Part shown: piece by piece, positions 32,189 through 43,554 of the stretch | How positions within the stretch are numbered: position 1 is the stretch's first letter | Layout of the letters: every line of letters begins with the position of its first letter | From: Cadophora sp. MPI-SDFR-AT-0126 | Taxonomy: Eukaryota; Ascomycota; Leotiomycetes; Helotiales; Ploettnerulaceae | NCBI GenBank assembly: GCA_020747065.1 | Contig: JAGMVK010000008.1 | Location: 124,001 to 188,000, forward strand | Length of the DNA stretch: 64,000 nucleotides | Direction of reading: 5' to 3' | Translations under genes and position numbers: made by a program | The notes under the pieces: generated by a model | The model's database searches: none | Told to the model about the DNA's origin: nothing | What the model saw: the letters and a program-made list of their open reading frames with translations, nothing else

Positions 32189-35100
32189 ATGTCACTACCA
32201 TCTTTGGGATTTGGACCTTCTCGACAACTACACCCTCCCTCTATTGCGTCTCATTCAAATCCTTGGATCATACCAGGTTCTTTTGATTCTCAGGGTGGCA
32301 CGTCAAACGCTACTTCGGACGTAAACTACGGTTCTTTTCGAGGTTACCAAGAGACACAGACTCCAATAATCAATCCTTCCTCTGCCCTTAGTCAGGGAGA
32401 ACCAGTGCGATACTCTGTACACCTAGGTAGGCAGACCAGGGGAAGTCATCGGTGTTTGCAAATGCTAACTGGATTTTTAGTACCTGTTGACAGTGCACAA
32501 TATGCTCGAAGCGTTAGGGAAGATACGGTAGAGCTGGCATCTTACGTTCTCTCGAACAAAGCATCCACAAAAAGTGCGTCGCATCCTCAACGGCAACGGT
32601 CTACTCACGCCCACCTCGAATCCTACTTCCCCCAAGATGTTGACAGTGAGTCTGCTTCGAATCGAGAAGGGCTGCGACACGACATCATACAAGAGGCTTT
32701 GGAGCAAGTCTTTCCGGAAAGCAGACCGCCCAACAAGCCTCATAGTACCTCAGTCATTACGAATATGTTGAGTCGCTCTCTGTTAAGCACATCACCGCCG
32801 ATCAGAGAGGAAGGAGATGATATTAAGCACTCGCCGGATGGAAACGGTGATGTGGTAGACTCTGGGCAAAGGCGTCTGATCATAACGTCGAGCGGTGTCA
32901 GGATGGACGCGTCAGAACGAACGCTGTTACTAGGGGAGGATGCAACGTTTGAGACTCATCACGCTGATTGGATACGTGGACAGCAGGATATTGAAGGCCG
33001 AGAGATTAAACGGAGAGCCTCGTGGCCAAAGCTGTGCAATGTCATGCTATGGCCCAGAGAAACGGGCTTTGATATTGCCTGGACTCGAGTAAATCCAAAG
33101 AGCTGGAATCGGAAGACCATCTGGCAGAACGCTGTGGTGGCCCCTATTGGTTATTTTCCAGCAGTTGTACTTGGACTATTGCTCAATATCTTAGATGCCT
33201 TGTCATATGGTAAGCATAGCCTTCTTATGCCAATCGGATATGTGTTCACGCGAAAATCTGAGGATTTAAAGCTCAACCGATCTCCGAAATAATTTTCTTC
33301 CTGTTTTTGACACAACGCATCTTGAAACTCCACGAACTATGCTAACTAGCCGTATATATAGGAATGATTCTTTTCCCTCTTGGACAGCCAATATTCGAGA
33401 ACCTCGGTTCAGCCGGCATTTCTATGTTTTATATAAGTTGTATCATATCTCAATTGGTATACTCTTGTGGAGGAAGTGCTTTCAAAGGAGGTGTTGGCTC
33501 TGAAATGGTTCGTTGGTCCCTTGCCATTAGACAGAGCTTCTCACCGACTGAATTATAGATCGAGGTTGTGCCTTTCTTCCACAAGATGGCATTTACGATT
33601 ATGGCTAAAGTGGGAGAAGAAAACCCACAGGCTGTCGTTGCCACCACAATCACCTCTTACGCCATTAGCTCGGTTCTTACTGGCCTTGTCTTCTTCTTAA
33701 TAGGATCTTGTGGCTTTGGATATATTGTCGGCTTCATTCCCAGGCATATACTTATTGGCTGCATTGGCGGAGTCGGATGGTTCTTGGTCGCTACAGGCTT
33801 CGAAGTTACTGCCCGTCTGGACGGTAACTTAAACTACGACGGCGCCACCTTGCGAAAGATGTTCCAGGCTGATACCGTGTCCTTGTGGATCATTCCCTTC
33901 TTTCTTGCTGCCTTCCTCTACTGGTCGCAGCATAGAATCACATCGAAGCACTACCTGCCCATGTTTATCTTGACTATCCCAGCGATCTTTTACTTCTTCG
34001 TATTCTCGCTCGACGAACTGGACCCAATGAATTTACGCCGGACTGGATGGATCTTTGATGGTCCAGAAGCCGGAGAGCCCTGGTGGTACTTTTATACGTT
34101 ATATGGCACGTCAGAAATGCTCTACTCGTGACAACTACTAACATTGACAGACTTTAAAATCGTACACTGGGATGCAATCGCAGAGACAATCCCAGCAATG
34201 TTTGCGTTGACCTTTTTCGGCATCGTACACGTCCCGATCAATGTTCCAGCTCTTGCTTTCAGCGTCGGGGAGGACAATCTCAATTTGGATAGAGAGCTCA
34301 TCGCGCACGGCGTATCCAATGTTCTTTCGGGGTTTGCAGGCAGCATTCAAAATTACTTGGTTTATACCAATAGTATGCTCTTTATGAGGACTGGTGGTGA
34401 TGGTCGTTTGGCAGGCATTATGCTTGCCATCCTCACCGTTGTCATTTTGATGATGGGTCCTGTCATTATTGGATTTATGCCAGTTATGATGGTCGGAATA
34501 TTAATCTTTGTGCTTGGATTTGAGCTGTTCCTTGAGGCCGTTTGGGAACCAAGGAAGAAACTCAAGCTGCTCGAATATTTGACTGTAAGGCTTCCTTGTA
34601 CCACCCACCCAGCACTGGAGAGACTTAGGCATCTACGCCGGAGGCTCTTAGTGGCTAGAAACAACTCTACTAGACTGCTAACATTTCCAGGTGGTTACCA
34701 TGGTGCTCATCATGGGAATTTGCGATTTTGTAATTGGAATTTTCATAGGAATCGGTCTGGCGTTCGTATCACTCGTGGTCCAAACGTCAAGAGTTCCAGC
34801 CGTGCGTGCGTCATATTCTGGTGAAATCGCCGGGTCTACCGTCCGCAGAACCCCTACCCAATGCCGCTATCTTTACGCTGTCGGGCGGCAGATTCACGTC
34901 ACGAAGCTTGCAGGCTATCTCTTTTTTGGGACCATTGGTAGTGTGGAAGAGGGCATGCGTGCTTTGATTGAGGAAGAAGCGTTTCATGCGAGACCGATTC
35001 GTTTCTTGGTCTTTGACGTCGGGCATGTCACAGGAATCGACTACTCAGCCGCCGAGGCATTCAACCGCCTTCACAGAGTTTTTAGCACCAAAGGTGTCAC

Positions 35101-35881
35101 TCTGATTATGAGTGGTGTGAATGCGGACGGTCCATTAGGCCTGAGCTTACGCGCTGTTGGTCTTGGCCAAGATGGGAACGAAGTAAAGTTATTTGTGGAT
35201 CTCAACTCAGCCCTGGAGAGTTGTGAGAATGAGTTACTGAAAACTTTCTACGCTAGTAAGGAAGTGCGTACGAGTCACAGCGTGCCTACCACCCATCTCG
35301 ATGTGCCCGGCCAAGCCCGAGCACCTTCGCACTCCAAAGATATCCAGTTTAGCTCTCCAAGACGCAATCAGCTCCACCAAGCCGCCAAAAACATCCTCGA
35401 TGAAAGTCCCGGAGAGCCACGATGCATGATTGTCAAAGGACCACTTCGACTTATTCTACAAGCATTCCAAGGCCTAACAGAGAAGACCGAAGACTTCTGG
35501 ATCCGAGTTATTCCCTTCTTCGTCAAGAAAGAGTATCTCGCCGGCACAATCCTATTCCATCGCGGCGAGTTAGCCAAACGTTTCTACCTTCTTGAAGACG
35601 GCATCCTTCGAGCGCACTACGAACTGCCGCAAGGCCATTACTTCGAGAGCATCGTCGCAGGAACCACATGTGGTGAACTCCCCTTCTTTTCAGAAACGGA
35701 CCGCACAGCTACTGTGCAAGCAGAGCGCGACTGCGTAACTTGGTTTATGGACTGCGAGAAGTGGGAGCAGCTGCAGAGAGCCGACCCAGATGTCGCCCAG
35801 GAACTGTTGCGGATTTCTCTGAAGCTTACATGTGAAAGAATGAGTGCGATTACGTCGTACGTGCTGACTACGGCTGGGTGA
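32189..35881 (+). CDS. Vsb1/SLC26-type transporter with STAS and cyclic-nucleotide-binding-like domains
   Basis: Six exons: 32189-32426, 32481-33209, 33362-33507, 33559-34105, 34151-34584, 34691-35881; about 1094 residues, near the size of yeast Vsb1 (YGR125W). ATG at 32189 was chosen over the in-frame GTG at 32183. The first ~310 residues are polar and Ser-rich, probably cytosolic. Transmembrane helices run from VVAPIGYFPAVVLGLLLNIL onward, including the conserved ALTFFGIVHVPINVPALAF. A STAS domain follows (KLAGYLFFGTIGSVEEGM, LVFDVGHVTGIDYSAAEAF), then a cNMP-type fold (AGTILFHRGELAKRFYLLED, GELPFFSETDRTATVQA). Yeast Vsb1 is a vacuolar protein linked to arginine storage; a vacuolar amino-acid or anion role here is inference. 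The 32427-32480 intron is 54 nt and in frame, so retention would add 18 residues. The fourth intron (34106-34150) begins GC instead of GT. Confidence 0.85.
34106..34150 (+). other. Probable GC-AG intron in the transporter gene
   Basis: 45 nt starting GCACGT and ending TTGACAG, with a perfect branch site CTACTAACATTGACAG. Only a cut after TATG (34105) joins the frames, giving FYTLYDFKIVHWDAIAETIP. A GT donor four bases further in would create an immediate stop. A T-to-C change of an original GTACGT donor is an alternative history. Confidence 0.65.
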
Positions 35882-37147
35882 TGAGGTGGGATGGGATGCA
35901 TATACTGTGTTTAAGGCATACGTTGCATATAGCATCGGGTGGAGTGCTTCTTTCATCCCGGGTAGGAACAAATGCATTGGATTGGAGTTGGACACCTTGA
36001 AAGGTCATTTGGGTCTTGTATCGGATAGTCGCGATGAACCACGTGATCGGTACCCAATAGATGACTAGGTTGGCCTGCTAACCTACCTAGGTACAGTACC
36101 ACACAGAAAAAACATCACAAAAAGCACGAATCAAATTTTTGGAAAGCACACCTCAAAGCATCTCGAAAGTCCCTCAGAAGGGTCAGAACTAGCCTCTTGG
36201 GCTAGGCATTTTCCTTTTTGGCATGCCTAGCCCAGCGAGCGCCCGTTCTGATCGATCTGAGGGGACACCTGTCAAAGCACGCACCGAAAACAACACCACG
36301 ACAACCACGAGAAATGGCCCTTCTCCTTCCACGGGATAGGCTTTACACTCAGCAGTAACATAGGAACCTGAGACCGCGGTACTATTGTCAACAGTATATA
36401 GCATTTGCAGCACGTTTCACCAGAGACCCGAAGCCTCACTCAACATCCAAATCTCCCAAAATCTTCAAGCTAGTAACGACAACCGGACCACACGATCTCG
36501 ACGCACGACTTATCACCACACACAGAACACGGAGAGGAACTTGCCCCGCCTCTCAACATCAGGCTAAAAGTGATGCCCACACTATTAGTCGATCAGTCTC
36601 CCCCCGATGATGTCGCTACGATCTCGATCTTGTACACAGCAACTCTATCACAGAACAGAAGCTACGATGCGCTCCCCCCACGCCTCTTAGCGCCACTGCA
36701 GACTACGAGTGCCTTGCCCACACGAGCAGTCTACGTTTTCCCATAGAACTGTCAGCATCGCAGCAGAATCACCACACACAGAACAGGTTGAGGCATGAGC
36801 CGGCATGCGCTTAACCGCCCAGATTTGCGAATATTTGGTCCGTATTTGCACTTCACCCCGAGGACACTATGATGATGGGTTTGGGAGAAGTCACGAATTT
36901 GAAGATTGATGGAAGGGAGGGAGTTGAATGAATGTTTAGCGGTAGCAAAGGGAGACTGAAGGTACATTGACACACGAAGGACAGCAGAAGCGGCTGCCAA
37001 TGAGCCATGCACATAAAGAAGACACAAAGCACTCCTTGACACGGATATGTATATAGACGTAGATGGGAACCAGTCCGCTCAGCAGAGGAGGTTGCTGGTC
37101 ACTTTCGGGTGATGAAGTGAGGTACATTTACTACGGTAGATGCAGCT
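35882..37147. other. Intergenic, no gene seen
   Basis: 3' flank of the transporter gene, then normal-composition DNA with short frames on both strands. None is supported. Confidence 0.35.
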
Positions 37148-37237
37148 CGGCAACTGGCGCCAAAACTGGGCTACTCCGGCATAGCAGTCCTATGGACAGC
37201 TGGAACCGAGTATGAATAAATCAATCAATCAATCATC
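37148..37237 (+). mobile_element. LINE 3' end fragment
   Basis: Begins near CTCGGCAACTGGCGCC and ends GAGTATGAATAAATC with AATC repeats. It matches the 3' ends of LINE copies 1 and 2 (for example 28178-28260), but it is only about 90 bp, a strongly 5'-truncated insertion. No coding content. Confidence 0.75.
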
Positions 37238-37289
37238 TGTCAGTGCTTATCTGCGTTCCCATTTTAACTTAGCCCAGCAACCGGCCGCA

Positions 37290-37767
37290 CTAGTCAATCA
37301 CATCTAATATCTGCGCTTCTCCAACCTCTTTTCCTTCATGAATCTGGGGGTTAACTCGTTCGTTGCCATCTTCTTTCAAGAAGCTATTTGCAGTGTAGGC
37401 AATAGACCGACGTAAATAGACTGTTGGTCGGTCGGTCTGTCTATTTACGTCGGTCTGAGTCTTGGCAGACCGACCGATGGGATTTAATGGTCTATACCGA
37501 CCCACCTGGAGAAACGGACCGTCCAGACGGTCAAGAGGATACCTATCGGTGCGGAACCAATGAGCGAAGCTTAGATTCGATGAGCTCTTCTGCCACGGAT
37601 CGAACAGTTTCGTATAAAGGAGGTCGCTCCTTTCGACTATCTATATCCTCCTTAAACCTTGGCCTTGTATCACCGACATTTCTCTGAATCCAGCGAGCAG
37701 AGGCTGCTAAGAAACTCAAATGATGGCAAGATATAAAGAAGATAATTATGTTTTTTGGAAACCTCAA
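37290..37767 (-). pseudogene. Unidentified coding fragment with an inserted palindromic segment
   Basis: Two minus-strand frames look like ordinary protein: 37767-37546, with SARWIQRNVGDTRPRFKED and LYETVRSVAEELIESKLRSL, and about 37404-37290, with YTANSFLKEDGNERVN and EGKEVGEAQILDVID before a stop. Between them lies a segment rich in GGTCGGTC-type motifs and a perfect inverted repeat. The simplest reading is one gene or exon interrupted by a small palindromic insertion, but I cannot identify the family, and an intron boundary is possible. Start codon uncertain. Confidence 0.3.
37404..37456. repeat. Perfect 18-bp inverted repeat (hairpin)
   Basis: AGACCGACGTAAATAGAC at 37404-37421 and its exact complement at 37439-37456, separated by 17 bases that include GGTCGGTCGG. 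CGACCGA/GGTCGGT-type motifs recur to about 37500. It looks like a small foldback element or its core. Confidence 0.8.
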
Positions 37768-38164
37768 CCCTGTCCTGATTTAACTCGAACTCTGCCCTTT
37801 GGTTTTTCACCGTCTGATTCTTCCGCCCATATAAAAAACTCGAGCCTAGCCCTGGGTTGAATTGTCTATGGACAGTTAGAACAGCTTAACTAGGGATGGA
37901 AGAAGCTTACGATCACTTTAGCCAAAGACTCCACCTGCCTCGCTGGAGACTTCAAATCCAAAAGGAACAACTCGGCGACGTTGATTCGTTGAGGGGAAGA
38001 ATTTTGAAATTAGATCCTTCGTCGCGGACTTCTAGCAGTGTCTAGTCTCGGGTTTCTTCCTTCGCTTCGATGGTAGGGCGAGTGGGTGATTCGCAGAATC
38101 GCAATAGCTGTGTGATGTGCGATGTCGTGTAACTCCAGTGTTCAGGGCAGTGTACGCAGGGTCT

Positions 38165-39538
38165 TCACCGTGTAATAGCGATCCATCGTACGGGAACACC
38201 ATTTTCTCCTATTTCGTAGGGCTTCGTTGAAATTTCCCGTGGTGGTAGAGCCCATTTCGCGCGACCCGGTTTGTGGTCGTCCAATTTGCCGTTCTTCTGC
38301 ATAGCCATTTCCATGACTGCAATCCTAATGAAATCACTATTTTCCCTCATGTTTCGCTGACGTGCCACCGGCCCAGCGGTGACATCTGCGAACACTTCTT
38401 CGGGAGTTGTTTGCGTTCGCCGGCTGATAACGCTTGGTGAAGTACCCTTGCGGGGGCGAGAAACTTTGTAAGTCTGCATCTGTATTGAGGCGGTATATTT
38501 GGTTGCGCCCATAGTCTGAGCAAGCGAAGACGGGACGTGAGCTTCAATAGGAGCGGTGGTTGTAGGGTTGAGATAGCGTCGAAGAGCTGCTGTTGGCGTA
38601 TCTTCAAGGCGTAGTGGCATGCGTTCGTCTGCAAACGGGACTTGCGGGTTTGTAGAAATAATCGACCTCGTGAGAAAATAATCGGGTGTAATCGTTGGTG
38701 CCGTGAAGGATGAAAATGATCTGGCAGCGGGCCCGACGGCCCTCAGTGAAGCAGTCAAATTTGACTTCAATGCCGATTTCCGCCTTGGTGCTTCTGGCTC
38801 CACAGGTTTCTTGTTCTCATCTTGCGGTTTATCGAAAACTCTGAGGTCTAATTCATCCAAGTCAATGCTCGCAGATGACAATGGATCGTCCGGTGAGGTT
38901 TCTCCTAGAGGGGAATATAATGGCTGCCTTCTGCGAGTGGGTAGTGACCTTTTGCCGCAGGACCCAGGCGTAATGAGTGAATTTAGAGAGATCGAAGACT
39001 CGTTGAAAGAGTCACCATCCAGGGATGGCATAGACTCGCTGGACATAGTCCTTGATGACATGATAGATTCCCTGCCATTTTCACTTCCGACGGAATCTTC
39101 GTCTAACTCATCAGGAGAGCTGAGCAAGAAGTCCAGTGGACTCCGGCCCAGAGACAAGCTAAACTCCTTCTCCGAGATGTCTGTTTGCTCCAGTATCGAA
39201 TCAACTGTCAACCGCGACCCTGCGCCGTTTCTTTTCCGTACGCTGTTATTCTTTTGTGGCGGTATGGAGCTGATCGCAAGAAGTGCTGCGACTGAGGGAG
39301 GGATCACATCTGGTGAATGATCCATTCGACGATCCGATCGTTCGGATTGCTTCTTGCCATGGTGACGACGTGTTGATCTGGCTTCGGGTCGCTGGGTTTG
39401 GGCCGGTTCGCGATGCCCCCGCATAGGTATTATTACAGGAGACGAAGGCGTTGTTTGTAGTCGTTTTGGACGGAGGCATCTCTCCCTTGTCCTGCTTAGT
39501 AGGAGACTGGTTTCTCCGTTCTTCGCTGGTTCGGTCAT
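38165..39538 (-). CDS. Conserved fungal protein of unknown function
   Basis: ATG at 39538 (MTEPAKNGETSLLLSRTRER) gives 457 residues, stop at 38165. The frame is open 61 codons further upstream, but that extension is antisense to a LINE 3' fragment and should not be native. Most of the protein is Ser/Pro/Arg-rich and low in order (SSESMPSLDGDSFNESSISL). The C-terminal 60 residues look like a folded, conserved block: RENSDFIRIAVMEMAMQKNG, KLDDHKPGRAKWALPPRE, KPYEIGENGVPVRWIAI. I know this tail from uncharacterised ascomycete proteins; no function is established. No signal peptide or membrane segment. A LINE fragment lies about 45 bp upstream of the ATG, so its 5' UTR or promoter has probably been altered. 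Confidence 0.72.
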   Translation of the reverse strand: MTEPAKNGETSLLLSRTRERCLRPKRLQTTPSSPVIIPMRGHREPAQTQRPEARSTRRHHGKKQSERSDRRMDHSPDVIPPSVAALLAISSIPPQKNNSVRKRNGAGSRLTVDSILEQTDISEKEFSLSLGRSPLDFLLSSPDELDEDSVGSENGRESIMSSRTMSSESMPSLDGDSFNESSISLNSLITPGSCGKRSLPTRRRQPLYSPLGETSPDDPLSSASIDLDELDLRVFDKPQDENKKPVEPEAPRRKSALKSNLTASLRAVGPAARSFSSFTAPTITPDYFLTRSIISTNPQVPFADERMPLRLEDTPTAALRRYLNPTTTAPIEAHVPSSLAQTMGATKYTASIQMQTYKVSRPRKGTSPSVISRRTQTTPEEVFADVTAGPVARQRNMRENSDFIRIAVMEMAMQKNGKLDDHKPGRAKWALPPREISTKPYEIGENGVPVRWIAITR

Positions 39539-39582
39539 ACTTGGACTTCTTTGATGAAGCAGACTGCGATGACTGCCGAGTA

Positions 39583-39872
39583 AACGGTATGGCAACTTGT
39601 CGTATATGCTAGGAGGGCTTCTTACCAAATCCCGACGCCGATCAAACCCGGACGGACCGATTGGGAAGTGGTAACCCAACTTAACAGTATTTAGAGCGGT
39701 AGTCAAGTTTGCTTTAAACACAGGAAAATTAGGCCCGCAATCGCAGTCGGCAACACTTGTGCAGAATTCCCAACGGTTGGGATATGGATATGAAGGGGTT
39801 ACCTAAGAGAGAGGAGTGGGGCTACATAGGGCCAGCCCTGAACAGCCAATATGAATAAATCAATCAATCCCA
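39583..39872 (+). mobile_element. LINE 3' fragment in front of the conserved gene
   Basis: Matches 17603-17983 of the LINE at 16-18 kb: GGTATGGCAACTTGTCGTAT versus GGTATGGGAACTTGTCATAT, then CAAGTTTGCTTTAAACACAGG in both, ending GAATAAATCAATCAATC. Relative to the 16-18 kb copy it has small deletions. The coding tail is out of frame. It is inserted head-to-head with the gene at 38165-39538. Confidence 0.82.
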
Positions 39873-41350
39873 AGGAGAGTTCCAAATATAGAATTGTGAG
39901 GTAGTCAATTTGTGCCAGTCATCGTCTACTTTGATTAGAGGTGCGCCGCCGCATCAGCGAAAGAGTAATTACGTCATCGTACAGTGCCTCACTGCCCGGC
40001 CCTAGCGCATCTTTGTGGAGATGATTGGTATACGAAAGAGAGGAAGGCATGTGATGGTCATCTAAATTTGATCAAGAGATGAATTTAACTGCAAATAATT
40101 CCAAATCCCCATAAGCCTTACCTGTCCTTACGCCTTTTTTCTGCCTGCAGTTCTCTGTCTCTGTGTCACTATGACGTTGGAGACTGTGCGAAATGACGTT
40201 TGTGGCCTTCCACCTCTCGTTCTGTTAGGATATTTTATTTCAAGACTCCTGTGATCACTCACTGCGCGAGAATCACGTAGCGACCGTAGCACCCTCGTAA
40301 TCGCTCAACCTCGTCGTCACACCCTCGCCGTCGCATCTCAAGATGTTCCTCTATGATCTTGTACTAAGCAAGCCTCACTTAATTCACCAATTTACCAAGC
40401 CTTGGAAAGGCAAAGATACAATTGCAATTGCAGTACGACAGCTTGAACAAGAGTTCAATGGTGCCCCTTTGTCGCCGCCGTGTAGCGAGGTGAGCCCCTA
40501 AGCGAGGTGCTACGCGCTTTTCATACTGCGCGAATTTCATGGAACATATATAACCAGGGCCTTTCTGTCCCTCATCTCCCTTCTCTTCTTTTCTTCTTTA
40601 GCTTAGAACCCTCGAATAAAGGCAGATCTATAGCAGCAAGGATTTCCTCCGACTTGTCGTACGTGCCGTCACAGCCTCAGTCTCAAAAGTTTATTTGCAG
40701 GTTTCGACGAGGCGGCGAGCAGAGCAAGGCTGAACAGCTCGCTTGGAGCCCGCTCGAGAGCTTGGTATTGTTACCATTTGGAACAGCACTGTTTCAGCTG
40801 CCACCCATTGCCAAACCCACCTTCTCCAGCCATGCAAGGTTCTGTACCACGTGAATTGTGGCCTTCACAGATTCTACACAGAGTCGGTACCAAAGATAAA
40901 GTATCGCGTTCAGCCTTTGTTGTTAGCAACTTATTATGAAGCTCTAGAGTTGCGGGGCAGAGATATGTGGGCGTACTTTCTTGCCGCCATCCAGTGGGGC
41001 AGGGCAGAAAGTGTCTCTGTTATGCTTCGACGGTGAGCAACTTCCTTGCAAGGTGTATACCCCGGATGAATGAGCTACACCGTCCTAGAATGGGACCACA
41101 CCATCACCACATCGGCATCTCCAATCCATCAGCTACAGGCTTCCGAGTTGATTGTTCGGATTTTGTGTTTAGCAACTTATTATAAACCGAGAAGCTGAAG
41201 GTGTTTGCCCAACGAGCCACGCACTTGACCCGAGCCCGAGCATTTCCCCGCCTACCGCCTTCGCTGCTGTCGAAGAGGGGTGTTCCAACTAGCTGCGAAC
41301 GCAATTCTAAAGCACAACGCTGCCAAATCCGGCGAGATGAATCTCTCCTG
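39873..41350. other. Intergenic with short unassigned frames
   Basis: A 52-codon frame starts at ATG 40342 (MFLYDLVLSKPHLIHQFTKP) and stops at 40500. It reads plausibly and could be a first exon (GTGAGC follows GCGAG near 40489). Other frames to 41200 look random. No family recognised. Confidence 0.25.
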
Positions 41351-41743
41351 ATGAACGCACATCTCAATGCTCCCGATGTCCACAAGACTATTACTTCCGA
41401 GAAAGAAGGTGGCTATAGCATTCTGAACATACAGGGAGTTGTGGGTATACAGGGTAGGATGTCGACAGCTATCGGGGTGGCTAGGAAACGGGGACAAAGG
41501 CGGTGCTCAAGGATCGGATCAGGACCTCGAGTGGGGGCTCATGTTGAAAAGTCCAGCAATGTCCTAAAGCAAACACGCACACAGCTCACGCAGGACGTGC
41601 GAGGTGGAGTGCACAGTCGACATCCTAAAAACCCCTTGCAAACATCAGCTGGAAAGCCATCTTCGTCGACTCCTGCCCAGCTTCCCGAGACAGTAGTCAT
41701 CGACGACTCGGAACCTGGACCTCAAGATGATGACGATAATTAA
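41351..41743 (+). CDS. Hypothetical protein, low confidence
   Basis: From the first in-frame ATG (MNAHLNAPDVHKTITSEKEG) the frame gives 130 residues ending in an acidic tail (VIDDSEPGPQDDDDN). It is open upstream to 41201 without an ATG, so an upstream exon is possible. Basic, Ser/Gln-rich, no domain, no signal peptide. The acidic terminus and balanced composition slightly favour a real coding exon. Confidence 0.3.
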   Translation: MNAHLNAPDVHKTITSEKEGGYSILNIQGVVGIQGRMSTAIGVARKRGQRRCSRIGSGPRVGAHVEKSSNVLKQTRTQLTQDVRGGVHSRHPKNPLQTSAGKPSSSTPAQLPETVVIDDSEPGPQDDDDN

Positions 41744-42739
41744 GTCAAAGTGCTTTCTGACACCCTACCCTGTACCCAGAGACATCATTGTTGGTAGTAA
41801 TGGCTCATAATGGCAGTGGTTAATCAAGGCTGGAGGGATTGCTCATGGCGATAAAGGATGAGGGGAGGAGGAAGGGAGGAGGAGAGGGAATTGCGGGACA
41901 AGTATTCAATGGTGTGGGATGCAAAAACATAGTGGATGCAGTATTCCTTTTGTCCATACAGTTTCCCGAGGGTACTGGAGTATAAATAATTATCAGTTCG
42001 GTACACGCAATTCCCTTCACCTCTTCTTGATCCAAGGTCCGAGCTGCTCTATTGCTAATGCGAAATCGACGGCTGTATATGGAAACACCTGAAACCGATT
42101 CCTTCGGAGGCTCTGCACATGCAGTGTAGAACTTAACCTGCGGCTTCCTCTGACCCCTCGGCCGTCTTTACTCCACTGAACATCCGCGATGTTACCTTTC
42201 AACCGTATAGGTAGGTGCGAGCGGCATCTGGTACTTCTTCCCAGCACAATCAGCGCCAGGCTCCTTCGCTCCAAAACCCACCGCCCCTCCACCAGCATCA
42301 TCAACTCACATCTTACATAGGAGTTGCATGTTCCCCGTCAGCAATGGCCACCTAACAGACTTCCACCTCGTCCACGTACGCCCATTCGCCTACCCGGCGC
42401 CTCCATCACGATCCTCGAAGCACGTCCGTCCTGAGGAGCTGTTCGCTGGCCATAGGCTGACCTTTGACGATGATGGAGGTTGTGGAGGTTGTGGAAAGGT
42501 CATTGGAGGGAGAGGCAGCAGAATATGGGGAGGTGACATCCGATGTGTGGTTGACGACGAGGTGGCCAGCGGTAGAGGTGGAAGGGCTTGGAAGGGGAAG
42601 GATCGCCCAGTGGGGATGGTTTGGAGCTTGCATATACAACTATGGCTTTCGTTCCATAACAGGTAAACATAACCCACAGCTTCGGATGACACCGCTTTCA
42701 CAGCTGATGAAGCTCGTATTTGACGGAAGGCTTCTCGTG
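41744..42739. other. Intergenic, no gene seen
   Basis: Several overlapping frames on both strands at 42328-42871 and 42017-42304 with skewed composition and no recognisable domain. I do not call any of them. Confidence 0.3.
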
Positions 42740-43285
42740 CTAATCGTTCGGCTTAAATTGCGCACCGTCGGTATGGCACCATGGACATCTCCTTTTCTTC
42801 CATTTCTTAGCCATCAATCGAGTGACGCAGGTTTGGCAAATGCCACGAAGACACTGCGTACAGGCGTATGACCTTATCAATTGGGTATTGCTCTTACAGG
42901 AAGGACAATGGATTTGGAACCCTTCTGAAGGAGATACGCAGGGAAGTCCCCGAACCCAGTATCCTACTGCAAAGTTGGAATCGGCTTCGGCCTCTCGGAG
43001 TGTACCTTTTTCAGAGTGTCCAGTAATATGGTACAATTTTGTGGCTGTGATTTCGAGTTGAGATGGTTGGCGCGTCGGAAGAAATGCCTTGTAAAAGCTA
43101 GCAGCTTCAGCCGGATTCCCATATGTCTCTGAGACCTGCGCCTGCAATTTTATCAGCACCCTGATTCTGACGGGAAGCCGCCAGGGGCATACATGAGGCT
43201 CTCTGCCGTCCGATTCTTCCTCAGCTGTTCTTGCGCCTTCTACTAGCTGCTTCCACCTTGTGACGGCGGTCAGTTCTTGAGGCAT
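42740..43285 (-). CDS. RING/zinc-finger-like small protein
   Basis: ATG at 43285 (MPQELTAVTRWKQLVEGART), 181 residues. The first 120 residues have no known domain. The C-terminus carries four regularly spaced Cys pairs: CPSC, then ACTQC, ICQTC and RCPWC, in the order of a cross-brace zinc finger (HCPSCKSNTQLIRSYACTQC, then LRGICQTCVTRLM, then RRCPWCHTDG). All-Cys ligands resemble RING-like or zinc-ribbon domains more than classical C3HC4 RING. An E3 ligase or protein-binding role is inference. An upstream exon cannot be excluded. Base use is normal. Confidence 0.5.
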   Translation of the reverse strand: MPQELTAVTRWKQLVEGARTAEEESDGREPHVCPWRLPVRIRVLIKLQAQVSETYGNPAEAASFYKAFLPTRQPSQLEITATKLYHITGHSEKGTLREAEADSNFAVGYWVRGLPCVSPSEGFQIHCPSCKSNTQLIRSYACTQCLRGICQTCVTRLMAKKWKKRRCPWCHTDGAQFKPND

Positions 43286-43554
43286 ATCAGAGACGAGTCC
43301 TGCAGTATTATTGCTGTTGAGCTTTGATTGCTCAAAGACGACAAAAGGCGATAAGGTCTCGGATTGTTCCTCTTCTCGCTCACAGAAGACTGTTGAATTC
43401 TTGTGCTTTTACTGTTGGTCCTTCAGTTACGGGTGCCTGGAAAGGTTGCTTTACCTGTCCGATGACGTCAGACTCCATCCGTCGCAAACCACGTCAAAGC
43501 ACGTGTGACTTTTAATAGGGCCACCTCTCGCTACGAACACTCTCTCGTTAAAGA

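Noticed and set aside
38703..39320. 205-codon plus-strand frame
   Set aside because: Antisense shadow of the conserved gene at 38165-39538.
39541..39721. N-terminal 61-codon extension of the conserved protein
   Set aside because: Its outer part is antisense to a LINE fragment; a normal ATG exists at 39538.
42328..42871. Overlapping frames on both strands
   Set aside because: Skewed Pro/Ser or Gly/Val composition from GGAGG/CCTCC-rich DNA, no splice or domain support.
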